From: Runella sp. MFBS21
GTDB lineage: Bacteria; Bacteroidota; Bacteroidia; Cytophagales; Spirosomataceae
Direction: 5' to 3'
DNA: 64,000 nt
Assembly: GCF_029433105.1 (NCBI RefSeq)
Contig: NZ_JARNTW010000027.1
Location: 1 to 64,000, forward strand
Shown here piece after piece: positions 56,283-64,000 of the stretch. Every line of letters begins with the position of its first letter. Position 1 is the stretch's first letter. The notes below the pieces were generated by a model that was not told the origin of the DNA, ran no database searches, and saw only the letters and a program-made list of their open reading frames with translations. Made by a program: the position numbers and the translations under genes.

Positions 56283-57956
56283 TTATTTCAAGACAGCATC
56301 ATTACCGCTGTATTTCAGGAATTTAAACGTAGCGGAGTTGTCTGATTTTTCACCATTTGAAGTAGCATACATAGCATACACATTGCCAATAAATCCACCT
56401 GATACTTTGGTAGATAAGTGCTTCCCATCTAAGTTTTCGGCAACGATTTTGTAAGTTTTACCGTTTTCAGAAATCTCAAAATCAACTTTATCGGCTTTTG
56501 AAGTTATTTTTAAATTCAATTTGCCATTTCCTACGGGTAGCGTATTTATCAATTCTACGTCTTTTTTGCGATGCACACTTTTGTATAATTCCACTTGTGT
56601 TTTACCATCTTTGATAGATTTTGCCAAAAAGTAAAAATGGCTTTCGTCTTGATAAATCACTAAACCCGCCTTTTCTTTTTCAGTTTTTGGCGTAAAATTC
56701 AACTCTGTTTCAGCTACTGAATACATGTGTTGCTGGCGTTTGGCCACAAAAGATGGATTGCCCAACTCTGAGATAGTTTCAGGCTTGAGTTTAAGCGTTA
56801 GACCATTTTTAGAAGTTTTAAATGAACTGCTATCAACCGTTCGCAAGTGCATTAGCGAAAGGTCGAGTCCTTTGTCGAAGGTCATGGTATAAGCAAAATT
56901 GCCGTTTTGCGGCAAAGCCCCTTTCTGTTTTACCTCCTTGATGTTGGTTTGGTATTTGTACTCGATGGCTTTTTCGCCGTGCTCAATCATTGGCCAATCG
57001 TTTACCCATGTGAGCGGAGCAATGAACATTTCACGACCAGTATTATAATAATCACCTTCGTAAGGGCGAACAGCCAAGAAAATTGAATACCAATTGCCGT
57101 CAGGGCCTTCAATAAACTGGGCGTGTCCTGCCGACGTAATCGGGTTGGGGCGGTCGGCGGGTAAGCCTCTTTGGGTCAAGACTGGATTACCTTCAAACGG
57201 CACATACGGCCCCCAAATATCTTTGCTGCGCAAGGCCACCTGCGAGTGATTCACGGACGTTCCGCCTTCGGCACAATAAAGAATATACCAATCGTTGCGT
57301 TTCAAAATGTGTGGACCTTCAATCCAAACTGGTTTTTTAGTAATATCCACCCCACCGTTTATCAATTGCTTTTTTTCTCCGATAGTTTTTAAGTTTTTGT
57401 AATCAAACTCATACATCTGAACGGTGCGATGACCCGGGTAAAGTGGTTTATTATCAGGAGCATCGCTATTATAAACGATGTATGCTTTATCGGTAGCTTC
57501 GTCAAAATAAATGGATGGGTCGATGCCCCTGACTTGTGGAAGTTTTACAGGGTTGCTGTAAGGGCCAGCAGGGTTGGTGGCAGTAACCACAAAGTTCCCA
57601 TCATGGTCAATATCAGTGCAGGTTACGTAGTATATGCCTTTGTAATAAGTAATGGCAGGAGCAAAAAGCCCACGACTCATCCGCTCGCCCATAAAATCCA
57701 TTTGTGACGGACGGCTGATGACGTTGCCAATTTGCTTCCAGTTTTTCAGGTCGCGGCTGTGCATGATGGGCAGCCCTGGAAAGTACGAAAAGGTAGAATG
57801 TACACTGTAATAATCAGGCCCCACTTTGACAATACTCGGGTCAGGATAAAAACCCGTCAGAATCGGATTGTTTAAGGTAACTTTCTGGGCTTGCGCAAGT
57901 GGACTCAATGCCATTAAGCAAGCAAGACAAAAGGTGGTGAATGCAGTTTTCAACAT
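56283..57956 (-). CDS. GH43 beta-xylosidase/arabinofuranosidase (XynB-like)
   Basis: A 557-residue exported GH43 enzyme. Signal peptide ends AQAQ. Catalytic residues: Asp39 (GFYPDPSIVKVG), Asp146 (RGIDPSIYFD) and Glu213 (WIEGPHILKRN). HSTFSYFPGLPIMHSRDLKNW is typical of large xylosidase-like GH43 subfamilies, and the C-terminal half (TELNFTPKTEKEKAGLVIYQ) is a DUF1349-like sandwich. The in-frame GH95-overlapping upstream codons are ignored in favour of the ATG of MLKTAF. It follows GH95 by 31 bases and is probably co-transcribed with it. Confidence 0.88.
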   Translation of the reverse strand: MLKTAFTTFCLACLMALSPLAQAQKVTLNNPILTGFYPDPSIVKVGPDYYSVHSTFSYFPGLPIMHSRDLKNWKQIGNVISRPSQMDFMGERMSRGLFAPAITYYKGIYYVTCTDIDHDGNFVVTATNPAGPYSNPVKLPQVRGIDPSIYFDEATDKAYIVYNSDAPDNKPLYPGHRTVQMYEFDYKNLKTIGEKKQLINGGVDITKKPVWIEGPHILKRNDWYILYCAEGGTSVNHSQVALRSKDIWGPYVPFEGNPVLTQRGLPADRPNPITSAGHAQFIEGPDGNWYSIFLAVRPYEGDYYNTGREMFIAPLTWVNDWPMIEHGEKAIEYKYQTNIKEVKQKGALPQNGNFAYTMTFDKGLDLSLMHLRTVDSSSFKTSKNGLTLKLKPETISELGNPSFVAKRQQHMYSVAETELNFTPKTEKEKAGLVIYQDESHFYFLAKSIKDGKTQVELYKSVHRKKDVELINTLPVGNGKLNLKITSKADKVDFEISENGKTYKIVAENLDGKHLSTKVSGGFIGNVYAMYATSNGEKSDNSATFKFLKYSGNDAVLK

Positions 57957-57987
57957 GGTTATTCGTAAAGTATTCAATTTCTTTAAT

Positions 57988-60462
57988 TTATTGATTAACA
58001 AAGACATACGACTTCCCTGCCTGCGTTGGCACATCGTATAGCACCGTTTCTTTCAACGAAAGAGGCACGACATTAGCTTTGGCCGAAATGACAGGCGTTG
58101 CGGTTTTCTGGGTGACATAAAACGCGTTCGGATTCTCGCCCGTTGCAGGCTTCAAACTACCGCCACTGGTAAGTTTGAGGGCATTCGGCGTACGCACCCT
58201 CAGGTTGCCTCCTAAGGTTGATTTTACGGTTAGTTTGATCAATTTGCCGTCTTTCCACTGCATGTCTGTCACCTCAAAACCGCCGATGGCGCGTAGGCCG
58301 CCTACGTTGCCAGTGGGCCACACATCGGGCAGTGCGGGCAGCAGGTGTACAGCACCGTCAGCACTTTGCATCAGCATTTCGGTAATCCCCGACGTACAGC
58401 CAAAATTGCCATCAATCTGGAACGGTGGGTGTGCATCAAACAGGTTGTTATAGGTTCCGCCGCCTTCCTTGATGACACCAAGTGGCGTTAACTGATTCTG
58501 AATCAAGGCATAGGCGTGGTTACCATCCTGCAACTTGGCCCACCAGTTTACTTTCCAGCCCATGCTCCAGCCCGTCGAAACGTCGCCACGGTGGATGAGG
58601 GTAGTCCGTGAGGCATTGAATAATTCGGGGGTGCGGTAAGGAGAAATCTGGTTAGATGGAAACAGGCCGTACAGATGCGACACGTGGCGGTGGTGGTCGT
58701 TGGGGTCGTCCACGTCGTCGAGCCATTCCTGCAACTGACCGTACTGACCTACGTGCATCGGAGCTAGTTTATTTCGTAGTTGTTTGAGCGTATCGGCAAA
58801 AGAGACGTCTTTTTTGAGGATTTCCGTCGCCCGAATCACCGTACTGAAGGCATCAAACACAATCTGGTTGTCCATCGTAGTGCCTGCGTCCAGCGACGAA
58901 CCGTCGTGGGCTTGCGGGGCGTTTTCGGGGGAGCTTCCGGGGTTGATCACCAGCCATTTGTATTTTGGGTGTTCTATTAAAAAGTCGGCATAGAAAAGAG
59001 CCGCACCTTTCAGAATGGGGTAAATTTTTGTCAGATAAGCTTTGTCGCCGCTGTACAGATAATGCTCCCACAAGTGTTGGGCAGTCCAGCCGCCGCCGCC
59101 GAGCCACATACCCCAAAATGCCCCGTCAATGGCTCCCGTTGCCCGCCAGATGTCGGTATTATGGTGCGCCATCCAGCCACGGGTGTGGTACATTTCACGC
59201 GCCGTTTGCTGACCTGTTTCAGACAACTCCGTTACCATTTTCAAAAACGGTTCGTGCAGTTCCGACAGGTTGGTTTTTTCGGCAGGCCAGTAGTTCATCT
59301 GGGCATTGATGTTGATGGTATATTTGCTGTCCCACGGCGGTTTCATACGGTGGTTCCAGATACCTTGCAAGTTGGCAGGTTGCCCCGATTCTATTTTATT
59401 GCTTGGCTGCGAAGACGAAATCAGCAGGTAGCGGCCGTATTGGTAATAGAGCGTAACCAACTGAGGGTCATTGACCGAGCGGAAATTTTTAAGCCGTTCA
59501 TCGGTGGGGAGTTGTGCAGCATTGGTTGTTCCAAGGTCTAGTTTTACACGATTAAAAAACCTTTGGTATGCAGTGATATGAGTGGGTAAAATGGTAGCAT
59601 ATTGTTTGGCATAAGCTTTGTTCAAATAGGCCAATGCCCTGGCATTTTCATCGCCGCTGAGGTCTTTATAACTGTTAAAATTAGTAGCGATAGAAATGTA
59701 AATAGTAGCAGAGGTTGCTCCTTTGACAATCAACGCGGTATCATTGGCGGTGATACTTCCGCCTTGGGTTTTGATACGGGCAATACTTTTGAACTTCACC
59801 ATGCCTTTCACGCCCTCATGATCGGAGGTAATACCTGATAAAGTCAATTCATTTGAAGAAACCGTCTTGATTTCTTTTTGGGCATGAGGTGTGGCATAAG
59901 AAGCTGCAAAAGACAAACTTCCCGATTTATCGGCTGTCAATTGTATCACAATCACTCGGTCGGGCAAAGAGGCAAGCACCTCACGTGTATATTTTACTCC
60001 ATTGACTGTATAGGTCGTTTTGGCCACTGCCCGTTCAATGTCCAATTCACGATAATAATCTGTATAATTTTCATGTCCGTCAAACGTAAGCTGCAAGCTC
60101 CCGACGGGCTGGAACATCTGCCCGTGCGATTTTTTGGTGATAATGGTTTTATTGGCCAGTTTTTCAGCATCTTTTTGTTTTCCGTCAAAAATCAGCTGGC
60201 GCATTTGGGGCAACGAGGCCCACGCGTCGAGGTTATCATTACGGTTGGGGCTACCTGACCAAACCGTGTGTTCATTCAACTGAATCGTTTCTTTGCCGAC
60301 ATTGCCATAAATCATGCCGCCCAATCGCCCGTTACCAATCGGCAAAGCATTTTCCCATACGGTTCCCGCAGGTTTGTTGTACCAAAGTTTGAGGTTTTTA
60401 GCTTCTTGAGAAAAACCTAGAGATGATAAAATCAGTAAACAAAGCAAAAAAAACTGTTTCAT
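57988..60462 (-). CDS. GH95 alpha-L-fucosidase/galactosidase
   Basis: An 824-residue exported inverting GH95 enzyme, first gene after the susCD terminator. Signal peptide ends GFSQ. N-terminal sandwich ([36 protein letters not shown]) then a helical barrel with [13 protein letters not shown] (the paired Asn of the family), NPGSSPENA (acid Glu) and QIDGNFG (the Asp). GH95 members remove alpha-1,2-L-fucose or, in some xylan loci, terminal L-galactose. A promoter in the 350-base gap upstream likely drives it and the following genes. Confidence 0.9.
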   Translation of the reverse strand: MKQFFLLCLLILSSLGFSQEAKNLKLWYNKPAGTVWENALPIGNGRLGGMIYGNVGKETIQLNEHTVWSGSPNRNDNLDAWASLPQMRQLIFDGKQKDAEKLANKTIITKKSHGQMFQPVGSLQLTFDGHENYTDYYRELDIERAVAKTTYTVNGVKYTREVLASLPDRVIVIQLTADKSGSLSFAASYATPHAQKEIKTVSSNELTLSGITSDHEGVKGMVKFKSIARIKTQGGSITANDTALIVKGATSATIYISIATNFNSYKDLSGDENARALAYLNKAYAKQYATILPTHITAYQRFFNRVKLDLGTTNAAQLPTDERLKNFRSVNDPQLVTLYYQYGRYLLISSSQPSNKIESGQPANLQGIWNHRMKPPWDSKYTININAQMNYWPAEKTNLSELHEPFLKMVTELSETGQQTAREMYHTRGWMAHHNTDIWRATGAIDGAFWGMWLGGGGWTAQHLWEHYLYSGDKAYLTKIYPILKGAALFYADFLIEHPKYKWLVINPGSSPENAPQAHDGSSLDAGTTMDNQIVFDAFSTVIRATEILKKDVSFADTLKQLRNKLAPMHVGQYGQLQEWLDDVDDPNDHHRHVSHLYGLFPSNQISPYRTPELFNASRTTLIHRGDVSTGWSMGWKVNWWAKLQDGNHAYALIQNQLTPLGVIKEGGGTYNNLFDAHPPFQIDGNFGCTSGITEMLMQSADGAVHLLPALPDVWPTGNVGGLRAIGGFEVTDMQWKDGKLIKLTVKSTLGGNLRVRTPNALKLTSGGSLKPATGENPNAFYVTQKTATPVISAKANVVPLSLKETVLYDVPTQAGKSYVFVNQ

Positions 60463-60658
60463 TAATAATAAGTTTACGACCTAATAAGGATAGAATTGGC
60501 TTTTTTTAAACTAAATTCTTCAAGAAAAGATAGAATGTGTAATTATGACACATTTCTATTCATAAAAAAAACAATAAGGGTAGCACTACCGTTTCTGTTT
60601 ATCCAGACAAGGATAAATAGTAAAATTGTATTTTTATTTAATGGATTATTGTCGTAGC

Positions 60659-60690
60659 CAAAGATAATTATAAACGACCCAACAAAGATA
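60659..60690 (-). promoter_or_regulatory. Candidate promoter elements of the GH95 unit
   Basis: CAAAGATA at 60659-60666 and at 60683-60690 each read TATCTTTG on the minus strand, exact TAnnTTTG matches. The upstream copy also supplies a TTTG about 16 bases before the downstream one, near -33 spacing. Which one is used is unclear. Confidence 0.5.
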
Positions 60691-60732
60691 AAAAAGTTAT
60701 ATTTATTTTATAAAATATACAAAATATTAGTT

Positions 60733-60773
60733 AAAAACCACAAAAGATGTAAGTGGCAACTGCCACTTACATC
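60733..60773 (-). terminator. Terminator after SusD (minus strand)
   Basis: GATGTAAGTGGCA (60746-60758) and TGCCACTTACATC (60761-60773) form a perfect 13-bp stem. On the minus strand it is followed by CTTTTGTGGTTTTT. It lies 40 bases after the susD stop and would separate susCD from the enzyme genes. Confidence 0.8.
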
Positions 60774-60812
60774 CCATTCATGCGATTTATCTTCTACTGA
60801 CTCACTTCCATT

Positions 60813-62624
60813 TTAATAACCAGGGTTTTGCGTAAAAGCAGGCCCCTCCACTGTACGATCTATTTGCGACTGAGGAATCGGTCTTAATATATGAAAATCT
60901 TTTACATAAGGTCCAGCCTCACTATTCCAGGCTTTTATGCGTCGTACCAAAGTTTTAGTACGTACCAAATCGTGGTATCTCATCCACTCACCAAAAAATT
61001 CACGACTTCTTTCATCCAAGATAAAATCAACGGTTACTTCATCGGCAGTAATCGTCATGGCAGCGGCAGCGGCGGCATTTTGTGCTGCGGTGTTCGTCTT
61101 TCGATAAGCAGCTCTTTGACGAACTACATTGAGCAATTCGGCAGCTTTTGCTTTGTTTCCTGATTGAAGATAGGCTTCTGCACCTACTAAGTAAACTTCC
61201 GAAAAACGTGTAATCACTACCGGACGCGTGGAAGGGTCATTGAAATTACTGCCACGGCTTGGATCCATGTGCTTCTTGATAGCAGGGTATAAATTGGCAT
61301 TCCACATGCTTGGAGTCGCGACGATCCCCTTAAAAGGTCTCGTGCCAACGAACTGAGGAGCACCTACCACTTCATAATCTGTGATCCATACGGCGGTATC
61401 AACACCGACCTGCGTTGTATATCCAATACCTCGCTTGTTATTTGCCGCCGTTGGGGTATTCGTTACCGAAGTATTAGAGATATATACCGTATAAAATGTA
61501 TTGTTAAATCTTGAATCTACATCCCTTTTTACAAACGCCTGATCCAGAAAGTAATTTTTGCCAGTAGCCTCTCCGGAAGTTTGTTTGACGCTGTTGGGGC
61601 GAATGCGGGCATACGGACGGCCATAGTATGAGTCACGAATCATCCCTGAAGTGCCAGAGTTTACCAATACACCTGATGCATTGACAAAGGAATTCATACC
61701 ACTGTTGTTCGGGTAGTTCCAGTTGGTAAACCAGGGCGTCAGGTTTTGAGCGTCACCGCCACTGGATCCCCCTCCTACGGTATAATATCCAAACTTAGCA
61801 TCATTTGAGTGATCACTAACAAACATAGTTTCTTTACCATAGTCATTGGCAGGCACAAAAGCGTCGCCAAAATCCTGCCACAACTCTAACCCATAGGTTC
61901 CTTTATTAGCAATAATATCACTCGAAATTTTAGCAGCCTCCGCAAAATCTGCTTGTGAATTTGTCAGCCAACCACGGGTCAAATAGGCTTTTGCCAGAAA
62001 AAATAAAGCCACAGGTTTGGTCGCAGCCTTTCCTAAGAAGGGAGCGGTTGGTTTATCGGGCAAAGCAGCGGCGGCTTCGGTCAAGTCCTGAATAATCAAC
62101 TTATATACTTCTGTTGCGGGGTCTCTTTTGGCACTTTGTGAGGGAACCGTAATAAACTCAGTACTCAATGGAACATCTCCCCATGTTTGCACCAAATAAA
62201 AATACCAGAAAGCTCTCAAAAACTTGGCCTGGGCTAAATATTGTTTTTTGGTTGCTTCAGGTAGGTCAATACTCTGACCATATTTCAACACACCGTTGAT
62301 GGTATTGATTGCCACAAAAGACGTTCCCCAAGCCGAGCCGAAATTGGAACTATTAAGACCATTAAATGTATGTACCGGGCCGCCGCCACTGCTGGCTCCC
62401 TGAATGAATTCGTCGGTACCGGCCTGCATCTCTGTCGAAAACCCTTCGGTACCCCATTGGTTTCGGATTAGATTATATACGCCCGCAATCCCGCCTAATA
62501 CCCCGGCAGAACTGTTAAAGTAAGAAGGTACAATCTGCGATTGGGGATGCTCTTCTAGTATTTTTCCGCAACTCAGGCAAAACAATAACGTGAAGACAAG
62601 AATGGAGCTATGTATTTTTTTCAT
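60813..62624 (-). CDS. SusD/RagB-family nutrient-binding lipoprotein
   Basis: A 603-residue outer-membrane surface lipoprotein (lipobox ending CLSC, Cys 19). SusD features: the TPR-rich N-terminal half (KQYLAQAKFLRAFWYFYLVQTWGDVPL), AYLTRGWLTNS, and the C-terminal ITRFSEVYLVGAEAYLQSGN then DFILDERSREFFGEWMRYHDLVRT. It binds oligosaccharides and lids the SusC barrel. It begins 6 bases after susC and ends before a terminator. Confidence 0.95.
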   Translation of the reverse strand: MKKIHSSILVFTLLFCLSCGKILEEHPQSQIVPSYFNSSAGVLGGIAGVYNLIRNQWGTEGFSTEMQAGTDEFIQGASSGGGPVHTFNGLNSSNFGSAWGTSFVAINTINGVLKYGQSIDLPEATKKQYLAQAKFLRAFWYFYLVQTWGDVPLSTEFITVPSQSAKRDPATEVYKLIIQDLTEAAAALPDKPTAPFLGKAATKPVALFFLAKAYLTRGWLTNSQADFAEAAKISSDIIANKGTYGLELWQDFGDAFVPANDYGKETMFVSDHSNDAKFGYYTVGGGSSGGDAQNLTPWFTNWNYPNNSGMNSFVNASGVLVNSGTSGMIRDSYYGRPYARIRPNSVKQTSGEATGKNYFLDQAFVKRDVDSRFNNTFYTVYISNTSVTNTPTAANNKRGIGYTTQVGVDTAVWITDYEVVGAPQFVGTRPFKGIVATPSMWNANLYPAIKKHMDPSRGSNFNDPSTRPVVITRFSEVYLVGAEAYLQSGNKAKAAELLNVVRQRAAYRKTNTAAQNAAAAAAMTITADEVTVDFILDERSREFFGEWMRYHDLVRTKTLVRRIKAWNSEAGPYVKDFHILRPIPQSQIDRTVEGPAFTQNPGY

Positions 62625-62630
62625 CTTGAA

Positions 62631-64000
62631 TTAAAATTTAAGATTTAAACCTAAGGTATATTGACGCACTGGAGGGTTGTTGAGGTTGACCGTCACAAAA
62701 CGGTTAAAATTACCCCCTTGAATGGTATTACCGTAGCCGTTTCCTTCAGGATCAACCGCAAGCTTCGCTTTTACCAGCGGTGAATAAATAATGAAAGGAT
62801 TGGTCGCATTTAGGTAAATGCGGGCCGAAGAAATACCAAGTCTGTTAAGTGCTTTTGCATTGACCGTATAGCCTAAATTGATACTTCTCATTTTAATGAA
62901 AGAACCATCCTGGTAAGAAGTAGTGGAAGTAAAGTTTCGCACGCCGCCGCCGGCGTCAGGTTTGGGGAACGCATTTGTGGGGTTTTCCGGTGTCCAATAA
63001 TCCATTACCAATTGGTTGGAACGTCCTTGGTTCAAGAAACCAAAACCCGAACCACCGCCTGAAGTACCCGACAAATACGGAACAACTACTTTCATTCCCA
63101 TACGAGCGAATGTAACGATGGATAGGTCAAATCCTTTGTAGCTGATTCTGTTGGTTAAACCACCCTCCCACTTGGGTTGGAAGTTACCGATGATCTTGCG
63201 GTCATTGGCATCAATAATACCGTTGTTATCTACGTCTTCCACTCTGATCTCACCCGGAACCTGTACCGGCGATGTTTGTTTTTTCAGCGTGCCGTTATCC
63301 AAATCCGATTGTTGCCAGATACCGATTTTGTTGTAGTCATAAATAACCGTCAACGGCTGACCCACAAACCAGAAGTTTCCTTTGTTATCTAACTCGGTCG
63401 GTGTAGTAAGCTGCGTGATTTTTTCACGGTTAAAGAAATAGGTCACATCGGCGCTCCAATTAAAACCACCCTTATTTCTGAAAATATCAAACGTTAACGA
63501 AGATTCAAACCCTTTTCCTTCGGTTCTTCCTAAGTTTTTCAGGGTAGAGTTGGCACCGTTACTTTCCGGAAGGTTGACCGAAAGCAAAATGTCTTTCGTT
63601 TTTTGGAAATACACATCAAAGGTACCCATGATACGGTTGTTGAACAAACCGATCTCTAAACCGATATCGGTCTGAGCCGTTGACTGCCAACCCAGATTGG
63701 CCGCCGGAAGACTGGTAACGGTGTAGGCAAGTACCTGACCCGCAGCCGTTGTTCCAAAGTTGTAATAACCCGTTGAAAGCGCGCCTAAGGTGGCATACGC
63801 TCCTACGTTACGGTTACCTGAAATCCCCCAACCGCCTCTCAATTTTAAATTAGAGAAAACAGGTAACTCTTTCATAAATGACTCATCAATAATATTCCAA
63901 CTCAAACCAATGGCCGGATAGTTAAAGTATTGATTAGCGGGGGATAAGGTAGACGAACCATCTCTGCGGAACGTTGCTGTCAAGATATATTTATCATTGA
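62631..64000 (-). CDS. SusC/RagA-type TonB-dependent transporter, C-terminal part (cut by window edge)
   Basis: About 456 residues of the barrel of a SusC-type outer-membrane transporter; the plug and signal lie beyond base 64000. The frame is open through the edge (NDKYILTATFRRDGSS), and ELPVFSNLKLRGGWGISGNRNVG, LGRTEGKGFESSLTFDI, the barrel strand near YLNATNPFIIYSPL and the terminal LGLNLKF are typical. It would import the oligosaccharides prepared by the PUL enzymes and is the first gene of the susCD pair. Confidence 0.93.
   Translation of the reverse strand, partial: NDKYILTATFRRDGSSTLSPANQYFNYPAIGLSWNIIDESFMKELPVFSNLKLRGGWGISGNRNVGAYATLGALSTGYYNFGTTAAGQVLAYTVTSLPAANLGWQSTAQTDIGLEIGLFNNRIMGTFDVYFQKTKDILLSVNLPESNGANSTLKNLGRTEGKGFESSLTFDIFRNKGGFNWSADVTYFFNREKITQLTTPTELDNKGNFWFVGQPLTVIYDYNKIGIWQQSDLDNGTLKKQTSPVQVPGEIRVEDVDNNGIIDANDRKIIGNFQPKWEGGLTNRISYKGFDLSIVTFARMGMKVVVPYLSGTSGGGSGFGFLNQGRSNQLVMDYWTPENPTNAFPKPDAGGGVRNFTSTTSYQDGSFIKMRSINLGYTVNAKALNRLGISSARIYLNATNPFIIYSPLVKAKLAVDPEGNGYGNTIQGGNFNRFVTVNLNNPPVRQYTLGLNLKF

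Larger units (their letters stand above)
60463..60812. other. 350-base gap between SusD and GH95
   Basis: A/T-rich, no gene seen. It contains the susCD terminator at 60733-60773 and two TATCTTTG-type promoter elements for GH95 on the minus strand. The GH95 leader would be about 200 bases. Confidence 0.65.

Overview
The window is chromosomal DNA of a Bacteroidota bacterium, most likely order Cytophagales (a Spirosomataceae-like lineage; the genus cannot be fixed by eye). The reasons are SusC/SusD proteins, a type IX secretion (T9SS) C-terminal domain, a type III glutamine synthetase, DUF4374/PepSY iron genes, and several copies of the Bacteroidota promoter -7 element TAnnTTTG. No rRNA, tRNA, CRISPR array or prophage was recognised. 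An IS110-family transposase tail is cut by the left edge.

Bases 1-24,700 are ordinary chromosome. They hold a Crp-like regulator with an AhpD-like gene, a secreted metalloprotease with PKD, Ig-like and T9SS domains, small MORN, SnoaL-like and seven-repeat proteins, and an ECF sigma factor with a membrane partner. Housekeeping genes follow: trpS, PAP2 phosphatase, prs, rplY, trxA, moaA, mtaB, type III glutamine synthetase, a lone nuoA, FKBP isomerase and proS. A Trp/Gly/Asn/Ser-rich lipoprotein and an OmpP1/FadL-like porin close this part. Strong hairpin terminators separate many of the units.

Bases 24,700-31,450 form a divergent iron/siderophore uptake locus. TonB receptor, DUF4374 lipoprotein and DUF4198 protein run on the minus strand; two small membrane proteins and a PepSY permease run on the plus strand. 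Between them lies a 23-bp dyad that is a good candidate iron-regulator operator.

Bases 31,500-64,000 are one large minus-strand polysaccharide utilisation locus (PUL), with its SusC gene running off the right edge. In transcription order it encodes SusC, SusD, a terminator, GH95, GH43, GH127, GH51, GH43, GH97, a CE6-like/carboxylesterase fusion, GH29, an esterase, a ThuA-fold protein, three more CE1-type esterase genes (one with two catalytic domains), a protein of unknown function, GH43, a small beta-rich protein, GH10 xylanase and GH51. The set fits a heavily acylated, arabinose-rich xylan carrying galactose/fucose end caps (glucuronoarabinoxylan-like): GH10 cuts the backbone, GH43/GH51/GH127 remove arabinose and xylose, GH95/GH97/GH29 remove caps, and the esterases remove acetyl or feruloyl groups. 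SusC/D would import the oligosaccharides. Most long gaps between the PUL enzymes hold a hairpin, terminator or repeat. The most unusual is a duplicated 45-bp element carrying four phased GTCAGAC half-sites upstream of a GH51 gene.
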